From contig JAWPHD010001236.1 of NCBI GenBank assembly GCA_037043455.1, forward strand, positions 278,898 through 342,897: a stretch of DNA of 64,000 nucleotides. The letters are read 5' to 3'. Origin of the DNA: Cyrtodaria siliqua (taxonomy: Eukaryota > Mollusca > Bivalvia > Adapedonta > Hiatellidae). Below, one piece after another: positions 11,357-21,960 of this stretch. Position 1 is the stretch's first letter; each line of letters opens with the position of its first letter. The position numbers were made by a program, and so were the translations under genes. The notes under the pieces were generated by a model. The model searched no databases and had not been told where the DNA came from. It worked only from the letters and a program-made list of their open reading frames with translations.

Positions 11357-11647
11357 TATAGTATTATACATACGCCACAAGTCGTACGTAAAGTTCCGTT
11401 TGTTTTTATATCCAGTTACATTTAATTTTGCAAAATGAAAATGTTACATCAAGTAAAGTAATTGCTGCATTTAGTAATACTAATTCCCTGTACACATTTA
11501 AGAAATGTGCAACACTATTTTATTAAACTTTAATGGACTAACCCGGCTCTACAACTATACCTTGTCTGTTGGATTCAACAATTTACTATCAAATGAATTG
11601 CTGATTATTGATGAATATGGTGGTATTTATAAGGAGTTATTTTTCAG

Positions 11648-11802
11648 TTCCCATTACCACATAGTCGTGAGTAGTTCCCATGGACAGAGCAGAATTACGA
11701 GAAAGGCGTACGGACAGAAGGACTTCTACACAGAGATGATGAAGGAAGCATACGTTCTGACGAGCGAACTCGAATCAGAATATGGGGTAAAAAACTGTTT
11801 GA
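11648..11802 (+). pseudogene. PIPOX: PIPOX pseudogene exon 2 (frameshift, TAG)
   Basis: The acceptor TTTTTCAG ends at 11647 and the donor GTGAGT starts at 11803. One inserted base after the PHSR codons creates TAG at 11672-11674. Two further inserted bases near 11786-11790 make the exon 155 nt against 152 in the intact copy. Confidence 0.85.
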
Positions 11803-12311
11803 GTGAGTATACAAAGGCGAACAATTTCTGAAACAGTTTCATCCATGTCTGTTACAGTCTCCTATAGTTTTCCGGTGAAAATATTGAACGTCTGTGAGTC
11901 AGTTGTGATATTTTTTATATTTTATTCTTGCAATTTTTTCATTACTTTCCTATATTTACATCAAGACGTCAACGATCTCGGAGCGGTCTAGTGTAAAAAT
12001 GTATGCAGAACCGATGGCCGCTAGTGGTCATATTGGATTAATGTCAAGTACGTGTCGTTCGAATCGCTTAAACAAAGGTCCCGTATACACATATATTTCA
12101 GAGTTTCGAACAGGTTCGTATCACGTAAGTGAAGGTCCGCAATGTTCCTGTGAAGTTTCATAAAGACTTGAAGCAAGTTTGGTTTGAAGAAAAGTCGCCA
12201 ACCCCAATACTTTCTTTACGTGTCAATGTCAACAAAGATTACATCGGAAATCCTATCAAACTGAATTTCATTTAGGAACAACTACATGCCCGCCGATCAT
12301 GTCATGACATG

Positions 12312-12628
12312 TAGTGGCTGGCGTGGTCTAGTGGATAGCACGGTGGTCTTGAAATCTTAAGGACAATGTGTTCAAGTATCACAGTCACATCCGGGTTTCA
12401 TCGGTGTGTTCTTGGGAAAGACACTTTCTCTTGACCTAGGCTGTCAAATGCAGACGTAACCGGGCGGTCCCTTGAATTGGAGTTTGTCCCCAGAGCCCGT
12501 TAAAGAACCATTGGCGTCCTAATAAGGTTAGGACTGGTTCCCGGGTTCCTATGTATCCTTACCATCTCTAACGGGCGGCTCTTAATAACCTATAATGGAT
12601 GATTTGCCGTTAAATAACATTCAATTGA
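12312..12628 (+). mobile_element. tRNA-derived SINE, near full length
   Basis: The A box TGGTCTAGTGG lies at 12324-12334 and a B-box relic near 12370. A conserved body follows (TCGGTGTGTTCTTGGGAAAGACACTTTC, split here by reading only, then CCCGTTAAAGAACC and TTCCTATGTATCC blocks), with a 3' end GCCGTTAAATAACATTCAATT. Related copies are at 19433-19672 (-), 50459-50530 (-) and 54030-54322 (+). Confidence 0.8.
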
Positions 12629-12651
12629 TATCGTGCAATGTGCATTACAAA

Positions 12652-12695
12652 ACACCCCACCACACACACTCACACACACACACGCACGCACGCGG
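12652..12695. repeat. (CA)n/(GCAC)n microsatellite
   Basis: Alternating CA runs pass into GCAC units directly after the SINE. Confidence 0.8.
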
Positions 12696-12938
12696 AAATA
12701 CGGACGGATGGCGCATCATCACAGTCTCGTCTGATCTTCGATCATGTTGCATTTATTTGATGAGCTACATTTGAATTACTGTTGAACATTATATATATAA
12801 AAAATTATGTTTTATACAGTCGCGCCCAGAGTCTGAGAGAGAGGGAAAGTATATTTCGTCATACTCTTATTATTAAATAACGTAAACTGTGTTCTTAATC
12901 CGACACGAATGATTGCCAGGTTAACACTTTGTTAGGAA

Positions 12939-13358
12939 GTAAGTATTCATCGTGTCAGGTTGCTGTAAGCGTTCATCGTGTCAGGTTGCTGTAAGCATTC
13001 ATCGTGTCGGGTTGCTGTAAAGCATTCATCGTGTCGGGTTGCTGTAAGCATTCATCGAGTCGGGTTGCTGTATAGCATTCATCGAGTCGGGTTGCTGTAA
13101 GTATTCATCGAGTCGGTTTGCTGTAAGTATTCATCGAGTCGGGTTGCTGTAAGCATTCATCGTGTCGGGTTGCTGTAAGTATTCATCGAGTCGGGTTGCT
13201 GTAAGTATTCATCGAGTCGGGGTTTTCTGTAAGCATTCATCGAGTCGGGTTGCTGTAAGTATTCATCGAGTCAGGTTGCTGTAAGTATTCATCGTGTCGG
13301 GTTGCTGTAAGTATTCATCGAGTCGTGTTGCTGTAAGCATTCATCGTGTCGGGTTGCT
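12939..13358 (+). repeat. 26-bp minisatellite (16 units) abutting exon 3
   Basis: Sixteen units of GTAAGTATTCATCGAGTCGG plus GTTGCT, 26-28 bp each, end six bases before the exon 3 acceptor. Each unit starts with GTAAG, and most read GTAAGT or GTAAGC. The homologous position in the intact copy (upstream of 49515) holds a single related unit (TTTATCGTGTAGAGTTG), so the array expanded in this copy. Confidence 0.92.
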
Positions 13359-13364
13359 TTTCAG

Positions 13365-13500
13365 CAATTGTGGATGCATGATAATTGGACCCGGACGACC
13401 AGACATTTATAAAAGAAACAGTGGCTGCTCTTAGAAGACACGGCGTTCCACATGAAACGTTTGGCGTTCAAGAACAGAAGAAAAGATATCCGAATATGTC
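13365..13500 (+). pseudogene. PIPOX: PIPOX pseudogene exon 3 (frameshift, 3' truncated)
   Basis: It begins directly after TTTTCAG. An extra C in the GPDG codons shifts the frame. Similarity to the intact exon ends abruptly near 13500, after the KRYPNMS codons, so about 80 nt and the donor are missing. Confidence 0.85.
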
Positions 13501-13856
13501 TAGCTAGTATTGCTCTGTCTCTCAACAAGGCAAACCACTGGCACCAGAGCATAAACACATATCTGTCTAACACACTATTACTATCATTTTATGAATATAC
13601 TAAGAAAATCTCAATTTGTTTTGAAATTGTCCCAACCAGGGCTCTATATGTCATTTTCGTCCAGTCCCACCAACAATATACTATAGTTCACATGGTGTGA
13701 AACCTGAACGCTCGTAATGTTTATCACGGACAAAGCTCTGGGCAAACACTGGCGGCGTTCAATAATGCTACAAATGGCCTTCTAGCTCTACCAGTTCATA
13801 ATCAAACCTGTGTTATCAAAAGACATTTACAGTTTTAGAATTTATTTATTTTCCAG

Positions 13857-14040
13857 AGCATGTTTATAAAACAATGGTGGCATCCTGCAAGATGGTGAGA
13901 GGTTGCTGGATATATCTCCGGGAGATGTTATATCCGTAAAGACAGACAGCCGGACGTACACATGTACAGTGTCGTTCTAACACTGGGACCCGTGGGCTGC
14001 CAAATTTCTTCCACAGCTGGACATAGATATACCTCTTCAG
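13857..14040 (+). pseudogene. PIPOX: PIPOX pseudogene exon 4 (frameshifts)
   Basis: The exon has a TTTTCCAG acceptor and a GTAATT donor. A base inserted after the first codons (ATAAAACAATGG against ATAAAAAATGG) gives an early TGA. A second length change lies in the GPW codons. It is 184 nt against 183. Confidence 0.85.
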
Positions 14041-14610
14041 GTAATTACAGTACACGAAGGACAGTACGACGATATGTAACACGCAGGGCAGTACTCCGAT
14101 ATATAAAACACGCAGAACGGTACGACGATATACAATACGCAGGCAGTACTCTCCGATATAAAACACGCAGAACGGTACGACGATATACAATACGCAGGGC
14201 AGTACTCCGATATAAAACACGCAGGACAGTACGACGATATGTAACACGCAGGCAGTACTCCGATATAAAACACGCAGGGCAGTACTCCGATATAAAACCA
14301 CGCAGGGCAGTACTCCGATATTAAACACGCAGGACAGTACGACGATATGTAACACGCAGGGCAGTACTCCGATATAAAACACGCAGAACGGTACGACGAT
14401 ATACAATACGCAGAGCAGCACGGCGATATAAAACTCGCAGGACAGTACGACGATATAAAACTCGCAGGACAGTACGACGATATAAAAGTCGCAGGACAGT
14501 ACGACGATATAAAACTCGCAGCAGGACAGTACGACAATATAAAACTCGCAGCAGGACAGTACGACAATATAAAACTCGCAGCAGTACGACGATATAAACT
14601 ACGCAGTGGT
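14041..14610 (+). repeat. 27-bp minisatellite (~20 units) after exon 4
   Basis: Units such as ACACGCAGGGCAGTACTCCG plus ATATAAA and variants with GACAGTACGACG repeat from the exon 4 donor onward. The intact copy has only three or four related units at the same intron position (about 47612-47720). Long open frames on both strands come only from the 27-bp periodicity. Confidence 0.92.
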
Positions 14611-14759
14611 AAAGATGACACACGTCTAAAACTGTCTCGCCTCTCACCGCTGCGAGTTCGAATCCCACTGGGAGCTCCGACTTGTCAAGTGAGAAAATGT
14701 GATTCTTACAGATGCAGTATGACGATATAAACACGTAGGGTGTTACGGTCATCTAATTC

Positions 14760-14935
14760 AGCCTGTCATTCGACATTTTGTTTGAGACCTCACTGCGGTG
14801 ATTGAATTTGAATAAAAGTATGACCGTATATAATGTATATATTACGTTTTTTCCACAGGTGACATTTGTCTTTTCCCCATTAGAATACTTATATGTATTG
14901 TGAGAGGTTGCTGGATATATCGCAGGAGAATACTT
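14760..14935 (+). repeat. Displaced copies of intron 7/exon 8 and exon 4 pieces
   Basis: The stretch GAATTTGAATAAAAGTATGACC followed by a TTTTTTCCACAGGT acceptor resembles the sequence preceding exon 8 (compare 24545-24600 and minus 41563-41600). At 14900-14922, GTGAGAGGTTGCTGGATATATC repeats exon 4 (13893-13915) exactly. The region is therefore a mosaic of gene fragments inserted in intron 4. Confidence 0.65.
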
Positions 14936-15037
14936 ATATGTATTGTTAAACGTTTTATCATAACAACGTCATGTTTTCATAACTTTTTTAAATCCTTGTT
15001 TTCTACACCATCGATGTACGACTTAAGTTTCGCAATA

Positions 15038-15050
15038 AGGTCAATGACCT
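15038..15050. promoter_or_regulatory. Perfect IR1 nuclear-receptor element
   Basis: AGGTCAATGACCT is a perfect inverted repeat of AGGTCA with a one-base spacer, the form bound by EcR/FXR-type receptors. It is in intron 4 of the PIPOX pseudogene. Function is not shown by sequence alone. Confidence 0.5.
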
Positions 15051-15125
15051 CAGCAATGGGTCGAGTCTTAAAGACGGTTCTACACTGACACTTTTCAAGA
15101 TGTGTGATTTTTTTTCTTTGAAATT

Positions 15126-15138
15126 AGGTCAGTGACCT
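15126..15138. promoter_or_regulatory. Second perfect IR1 nuclear-receptor element
   Basis: AGGTCAGTGACCT repeats the IR1 arrangement 88 bp after the first, and a further AGGTCA half-site follows at 15146. The clustering makes chance less likely. Confidence 0.5.
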
Positions 15139-15323
15139 CAATAGTAGGTCAGTGCGTTTCTATTTTGCAAAGTGTCACTTATTTGAGATTGCAAGTAGTT
15201 TTATTTTGCAGAGCTAGCTCCATTCTCTGAAATATGTTATTAGTCATGTGTTTTCATATTGGTTCGAGCCCGGAAGTTTCGGAAACCATTGATGTAATAT
15301 GCACTTTTCCATTTTAATTTCAG

Positions 15324-15469
15324 GTTTTGAAAACGACTGTTTGCTATTGGAAGGAGAAAACTACGGGAGAGTTTGGCTATACCAAGTTTCCACATTTAAA
15401 GAAATAGAAGGTTCGGGAAATGACGATGTGTACGGCCTGCCGTCATACGAGTACCCAGGCCTTGTGAAG
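15324..15469 (+). pseudogene. PIPOX: PIPOX pseudogene exon 5 (one-base deletion)
   Basis: It is 146 nt against 147 in the intact copy. The missing A after the KFP codons leads to TAG. A duplicated piece of the donor region (AGTGAAGGTCAGTACC) follows at about 15460-15502. Confidence 0.85.
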
Positions 15470-16059
15470 GTCAGTACCCATGCCTAGTGAAGGTCAGTAC
15501 CAGGCCTAGTGAATGGCCCTTATTTATCATTGATCCCTACAGTTTGTATGCACTTTGCTTCAGCAAACCGCAAATAAAATGGCTGACTAATTGTAGTATT
15601 TAATAGTAAAGAGTTGATTGTTGGCAACTGTCCTATTTGTGTACTTGCTGTCATCAATAAACATGATTAGTTGCAAGACAGTTGCTGTCATGAGAACATG
15701 TCGTCGTTTTTACAAATTTTCAATTATATTGACTTTGTTAGTTTTATTACCGATCTTTAAAGACGAATGTTGTACATTTGCAATGCTAAATGGTATCCAC
15801 GAGACTACTCATATCTCACACAAATTAACTCATTCGTCTCATGGTACGAACTGTTACCGGCTAGTAATTTGCACATGCAAAACATTGAGTTTACATTTCA
15901 TGTTATGTGTTTTTACTTTATAGCTACATTAATTGCATGCTTATCATTTTCCTTATTATTTCTGGAGACGTACATCCCAACCACGGTCCACTCCGGGAAC
16001 CAAACAATAGTCATTCATCAACTCACTATTAAAAAATCATTGAATCAATGGACCTCTAT

Positions 16060-16620
16060 TAACATTTATCTTTCGTTCACTTTAATGTCCAAAGTATATC
16101 TCACAAACTTGATATCTAAAAGACTGAGCTAAGTGAATTTGACATACTAGCATTTCTGAAAATTGGCTTGACCAATCGACACCAAATAATGACCTTACGT
16201 TTGATTCCTTCTCCGTTCCAGAGAGAAAAGATCGCACTGGTGACAGTCATGGTGGCGCTATACTCTGTATGGAAATTAATATACATTACAAACGTAGGCA
16301 TGACCTTGAACCGTCAGGTATTGAATGTATATGGGTAGAAATCTTCATGAAACATAAACACATTATTTTCGGATTATTTTATAGACCACCGAGTGCAGAT
16401 AATGTTCATAATTCCATTATCGAAAGTTCTATCCACCTTGCAGTCGATACAAACATCAACGACATAATTATTATTGGTGATTTTAACTTTAATACGAACC
16501 ATGCTAACTCCTGTCGAAAACTAGCGTCTATTTGTGAACAGTTCTCATTATAACAATGCATAAACGAACCAACTCATTTTACAGAAAATTCATCTTCAAC
16601 AACTGACATTATAATTTAGG
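16060..16620 (+). pseudogene. CR1-like LINE endonuclease domain
   Basis: FVHFNVQSISHKLD (near 16075), FDILAFSENWLDQS (near 16140, frame-shifted), GIECIWVEIF, GLFYRPPSAD and IIIIGDFNFN (16269-16553) are APE-endonuclease blocks. The frame ends at TAA near 16552, and the downstream TENSSSTTDII continues after it. Confidence 0.78.
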
Positions 16621-16645
16621 TTAATAATAAGGACAGTGACATACT

Positions 16646-17655
16646 GAACATTGACAACCCTTTCTTTCCAACTATGGTTGATAATATTTATCCTAAAGAA
16701 CTTCAGCTTAATAACGCGAATATATCTGATAATAACGCTTCTTTTCTTGATTTAGATCTCTCGATTGAAAATGGTGAAATAATTAGCAAAATCTATGACA
16801 AGAGAGATGATTTTAATTTTGACAACTTATTCGTTATTCAAGAGCTTGTACTCGAGTTGAGGACTTTAATATTCGTAATCTTTGTATAACTAAAAAGCTA
16901 CCGTTACCATAAACTTCGTAAAACCTTTGCAAAATTGTATTATCGTAACCCTGATCTTCTTTCCAAATATAAAAGTAATTTAAGGACTCTTCTGCGACAA
17001 GGACTATCACAACCTGACTTCTATGGTGATGTCGTAAGATTCTTGGTCATGATCACTTTCATACTATCTTTGTTAAACTTGCTTTTACAGTTCGCCACTA
17101 TGCTTTCCTCTTTAATTGTACGATGACCGGACAGGCTGTGGACCATATCATGACGCCTACCTAAAGCCCATTGGGACGGTGGCGTTTGATGTTTGTCTAT
17201 GATCTTTCTTGTCGTGCCCTTAATGGTTTATTCTCTTGTTGCTCTGGCTTCTGCCAAGTCATTGAGTACCTTCGTCGTGGCTTTCTAGGCTATTGTTGTT
17301 TTTGTATGATATTTACACGACTTATATTGCCTATTGATGCTGCCTTGTTGGTTAGAGATTAGATCATGGCGGGGATTTCTTTATTTACACTGTCCTGTTT
17401 TAATGGGATGACAGTAGGGTAAGTGTGAGGTTTGGTGCACCCTATAACCGGTTTAAACCCCCAGTGGCCTACTTTGCCACTGACCGTTCCAAGGCGGTAG
17501 CCCTATTGTCAACCCTTTTGTGTTTGTGATGTCGTTTACTTTTATTATTACTTTTGCCTTCTTGTTTGTCTCTTTGCATGTTTGTTTCTGTGTTTTGTGG
17601 TTGACTGTCCTCCTTGAATGCTACTTTCCCTGTCCGATCCTTTTATATTTCTTTG
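16646..17655 (+). mobile_element. Nested retroelement fragment (family D) inside the LINE
   Basis: This insert of about 1.0 kb splits the host LINE between codons that otherwise join as VNNKDS...SGVGDP. It encodes pieces such as FLDLDLSIENGEIISKIYDKRDD, then after frameshifts FYYRNPDLLSKYKSNLRTLL (overlapping the frame near 16930) and FYGDVV, and has a 3' tail with TTGGAACGGT-like sequence (minus sense). Related sequences lie at 21030-21960 (-), 37885-38045 (-) and 42670-43250 (+). It looks like the segment after an RT domain; the clade is not determined. Confidence 0.7.
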
Positions 17656-19438
17656 CTAAGCGGTGTAGGGGATCCTGTTTTACAACAAGATATTCGATAT
17701 CACTGCCCAATATTTGGTATTCTCAAATTCAAAAAGCAAACTATCAAATCCTTCACTAGGCTATTTGGAGTTACGATAAGAGCGATTATGATACTTTGAG
17801 ACATCTGACCCAAACTACCGACTGGACTATGTTCTAAACAGGATAACCAAACATATAATCAAACTATCAGCACAATGCATCCCAAACAAACTGGTTCTGA
17901 TCAAACCTAACGACCTGCCATGGATCACTTCATCTATAAAATGTTTGATTAGAAAACGAAAGCGAGCCTATCGTAAAGCCATAGGAATAATTACACCAGC
18001 CCTGTGGGCTAAATTTCGTAAACTTAGAAACGAAACAATTGACTTAATTCGCAAAAAACAAAGCCAACCACTTTCAAATGTTATCAGAAAAACTCAAAAC
18101 TGAAAATCATTCTTCAAAAAACTGGTGGTCAACGTTAAAATATCTTATGTCTTCAAACCGAAAAGAATCCGTACCCGCATTGTATCATAACGATTCTATT
18201 GTTACAGATGACGTTGACAAAGCAAACCTATTAAATGATTTCTTTCGCGTGAGTCAACACTTAGTTCCATTGAACTGTGTCCACTCGAAGTCAAGCAAAT
18301 ATTACAGACCCTATATTTAGGTAAAGCTGTAGGTCCTGATTCAACTAATAACCGTATTCTTAGAGAACTAGTCACTGAACTCGCTGAACCATTGTGTTCC
18401 TTATTTAATCAATCTCTTAACGAAAGTTGTGTTCTATCAACTTGGAAAGAAGCCCACGTCTGTTCAATTTTCAAATCTGGCGACCGATCAGTTGTTTCTA
18501 ACTACAGACTTATTGCACTCCTTTGTACTATTGAAAAGGCTTTAGAGAAAAATATCTTTAAACACGTTTTTAACTTTTTTCAAACAAATAACATTTTAAC
18601 TGCACTGCAGTCTGGATTTGTTCAGGTGACTACAATTAACCAACTTGCATACCTGTATAACCTTTTCTGCCAAGCCCTGAATTCTGGAAAGGAAATTCGG
18701 GCTATTTTCTGTGACATTAGCAGAGCCTTTGATCGCGTTTGGCACAAGGGACTCTTAGTTAAACTAAAGGCCGCTGGTATCAATGGAAAGCTTTTAAAAT
18801 GGTTTGAGAATTATCTTAGTGATAGAAAACAACGCGTTGTTCTAACTGGTGTTCAATCTGACCGGAATAAAAGTAAAGCCGATGTCCCCCAAGGCTCTAT
18901 CCTAGGAACACTTTTATTCCTTCTCTACATACATGATATTGTTATAGACATCAATTAAAATATTCGCCTTTTTGCAGATGATACAGGTGTATTTATTGTA
19001 GTTGATAATCCAATTGCAGCTGCAAATGCACTTAATTTCGACCTATTGAACATTTCGGCATGGGCATATAGATGGCTTGTAAAATTTAACCCAACCAAAA
19101 CCGAATCTCTTCGCATTTCACGAAAAGTCAATTTTATTAACCACCCTCCGGTATTTATGTATAACACAGTGATAACTGATGTTGAGGACCACAAGCACCT
19201 CGGCATTTTCCTGTCAGATGATTTATCCTGGCACAAACACATTGAATACATTCAATCAAAAGCATGGCTGAGAATTAACATTATGCAAAAACTAAAGTAC
19301 ACGCTTGATCGAGTGTCATTAGCAACTATTTATACTTCCTCTATCAGACCTATTTTAGAATACGGTGATGTACTGTTCGATAACTGCGCACAGTATGAAA
19401 AATATGATTTAGACAAAATACAAAATGAATTGAACTGA
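17656..19438 (+). pseudogene. CR1-like LINE linker and reverse transcriptase
   Basis: FKSGDRSVVSNYRLIALL, RAIFCDISRAFDRVWHKG (motif A) and DVPQGSILGTLLF are read in one frame (18392-18958). After a TAA comes IRLFADDTGVFIV (FADD, motif C), then WLVKFNPTKTE and HKHLGIFLS in 19046-19438. The order is that of a standard non-LTR RT; stops make it inactive. Confidence 0.85.
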
Positions 19439-19672
19439 ATGTTGTTTAACGGCTCATCAACACAGTATAGGTTATTTAGAACCGCCCCAGAGAGAGGGGA
19501 AGGATACATAGGAATCCGGGAACCTGCCCTACTCTTATTATCGAATAGATTCCTATGGTTCTTTTACGTGCTCGGAGGATAGACCGATACACGGGACCGC
19601 CCGGTTTACGTCCCCATCCGACGGACGAGGCTAAGGGAAAGTAGGCTGCTCGTATAGTAACCGGAACAACGA
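19433..19672 (-). mobile_element. SINE inserted in the LINE
   Basis: On the minus strand the body (AGCACGTTAAAGAACC-like order, TTCCTATGTATCC, then GAGCCGTTAAACAACATTCA end) matches the SINE at 54030-54322. It separates IQNE from SIENLYKETGWE in the LINE frame, showing it landed after the LINE. Confidence 0.8.
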
Positions 19673-19684
19673 AACTTATTTCCA

Positions 19685-20160
19685 TTGAAAACCTTTACAA
19701 AGAAACTGGTTGGGAGACTGCCGTCGTAAGCACAAACTGGTTATGTTTTATAAAATGATAAACCAAATTTCCTCTCTGAACTTGTTCCACCTTCAGTAGG
19801 TAATTCTTACAGGTATAACTTACGAAACTCCATAGATATCCAAACTTTCCATGCTCGAACAAACTACTACTATAACTCCCCTCCGTCATTCGTGAATGGA
19901 ATGAACTAAACGAAGACTCGCGGCAAGCCGAAACAGTTTGCTCATTCAAAAATTCACTGAACAGTCAAAATAATAAAATTCCAAAACACTACCACTTCGG
20001 GAAAAGAAACCTTCTGATATTTCTCACAATCTGCAGCTCCATTAACAATGATCTGTTTCCCAAAAACATGGTTGATTCACCTTTTTGTTCCTGTGGTCGT
20101 GTAGAAAATGCTGAACACTACTTTGTCCATTGCAATAAGTACAACGATATAAGATAAGTT
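19685..20160 (+). pseudogene. CR1-like LINE C-terminal region
   Basis: Frame-shifted coding remains include SIENLYKETGWE, VIREWNELNEDSRQAETV and the Cys/His motif CSCGRVENAEHYFVHC. The related LINE at 56010-58966 has CECGCEVEDAEHYF at the same place. Confidence 0.75.
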
Positions 20161-20799
20161 CTCATGAATTCATTGCCATGTTTACCATATATTACATTAA
20201 AAACACTGCTCTTTGGGGATCAAAATGTAGTATACGATGCAAACATTCGTATTTTGACACAGTTCATAATTATATTAAAAAATCAAAACGGTTCCTTCCT
20301 TTGTTGAATTCTTCAAAAAGTACACCCCTCCCCCTACTCCTTTGTGTCCTCCCCAAACTCCCCATTTACATTTATATTCTTCACTTAAGATTTATAGTTT
20401 CCAAATATAGTGGTACTTTTTATATTTCATTCATTTTGCCTATTTGAATGATGAATTCTCAAGTTCTGCTTTATTCATTTTGTCCCTCTGTTTATTTCAT
20501 TTTCTATAATATTTAAGTGCTACTTCATCTTATCATGCTTGCTAAGCATTATTCTAATATCAGTACGTTAACATAGCTTTTGCTTTTTTTCATACGTCCA
20601 GCTTGTTTATTGTAAACGTATCGACTAACTACTGTTTATTATGCCATCAACTGTGTACAATTAATTCCATACATAGGAGAAGAACATCATAAGTATTTTA
20701 CTTTCGTTCTAATCCTTTTTCTGCTATTGTGTACAGATTCCATGCTGTATACGTAATAACAATGAGAAATAAAATATGTTTAAACTAAAGAGTTTTTTT

Positions 20800-20960
20800 C
20801 GGTACGATCCATGCTATTATCCTCTGTTGTGTTATATATATGACGTCTGCAGGATGGATCTAACAGACTGTTTATGTGTTCGTGTTAATTGAATGTTACT
20901 ATTGTATTTTAGATATATATCTGCACCATGAATGTAACATGCTTGCGGCTAAAATGAGAA
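20800..20960 (+). repeat. Exon-6-acceptor repeat array, part 1
   Basis: Degenerate units of about 65-75 bp: a GTGTTAATT..AATGTTACTATTGTATTTTAG segment followed by ATATATCTGCACCATG and TAACATG. Each echoes the last intron bases and first ~25 exon bases of PIPOX exon 6 (23470-23520). Confidence 0.7.
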
Positions 20961-21029
20961 ATAGGGTCCTATAGAAACCACAGCGTCCGAGCGCAATGGC
21001 ATCGTAGGTCCACACTGTACTGCAAACAA

Positions 21030-21960
21030 GGACTTGAAAATACAATGAAAGAGGCAAAACAGAAAGGGTGGTGAAGACAGGGTTACCGACTTGGAACGGT
21101 CAGTAGGCAATAAGGCCTACTTGTTAGCTTGAATCGATTTTATATGCGCACAATCCTCGCTATTATCCTGTCTTCAGCGCCCAAATAGACAAGACAGTGT
21201 AAACAAAACTACATAATACGATGAAAGAGACAAAAAAAACAACAGAAAGGGTGGTGAAGACAGGGTTACCGACTTGGAACGGTCAGTAGGCAATAATGCC
21301 TACTGGTTAGCTTGAATCGCACAATCCTCGCTATTATCCTGTCTTCAATGCCCAAAAAGACAGTGTAAACAAAACTACATCCCATCAAAAGGAATTCTCT
21401 AACAATAAAGTCCACATCCTGAGAAACTAACTAAAGAAACACATACAAAATAATAAACATCTCAGGATGTATCCAGAATCGTACTGAACAACCATAGCTA
21501 ACGAGAGAACCAATCTAGGGTACGACCAGAAAACCCGAGGGACGAAAGCTCATGCACCCACCTCCCTTAGTTGGGGTTTCAGTAGGTACAATCATAGAGT
21601 CCCAAGAGGTACTCCAGTCATCGCACAAGTGAAAAGTGAAGCGTAATGACTGACTGTAGAGGGGTCAATCACTAAACATGCAGTACGCTGTAAAACCAAA
21701 GGGCTATATTCTTTTCTGACGAACTTCCTGATTAAATTTGTAAAGCGGTCAGGAAACCCGTCAGACCACTTTAACTACCACATCTCCATAAAATGAGGGT
21801 TGTGATATGCCTAGTCGCAGAAGTGTCTTAAAGTTGGTGTTGTACTTTTCCAGCAGGCCCTCGTTACGGCGGTAGATTTTTTGAAAGATCTACGTAGTTT
21901 GTGATAACGAAAACCCTGCTGAAGAAGTTTACTTGTAATAACTTGATTTCGAAAACACAG
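21030..21960 (-). mobile_element. Retroelement family D fragment with duplicated 3' tail
   Basis: Minus-strand reading gives LLQQGFRYHKLRRSFKKIY, LKTLL-type and FYGDVV pieces near 21960-21740. The 3' tail (GGTTACCGACTTGGAACGGT, plus sense) occurs twice in tandem (about 21050-21210 and 21235-21385). It is in intron 5 of the PIPOX pseudogene. Confidence 0.65.

Larger units (their letters stand above)
15950..20790 (+). mobile_element. CR1-like LINE, broken, with two nested insertions
   Basis: From 5' to 3': a hydrophobic leader ending in a 2A-like SGDVHPNHGP at 15961-15990, an APE endonuclease (about 16060-16620), a foreign insertion (about 16646-17655), the rest of the endonuclease and linker (17656-18320), RT (18392-19438), a SINE-like insertion (about 19433-19672), then the C-terminal region with CSCGRVENAEHYFVHC near 20080-20135. 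The 3' UTR ends in GAAATAAAATATGTTTAAAC near 20766-20790. Frameshifts and stops are frequent. The element sits in intron 5 of the PIPOX pseudogene and is absent from the intact copy. Confidence 0.82.

Noticed and set aside
12939..13358. Regular direct repeats that could suggest a CRISPR array
   Set aside because: Units are contiguous with no unique spacers and the context is an animal intron.
13864..14752. Several long open frames on both strands (120-194 codons)
   Set aside because: They are produced by the 27-bp minisatellite, whose length is divisible by three; low-complexity repeats without a domain or proper gene context.
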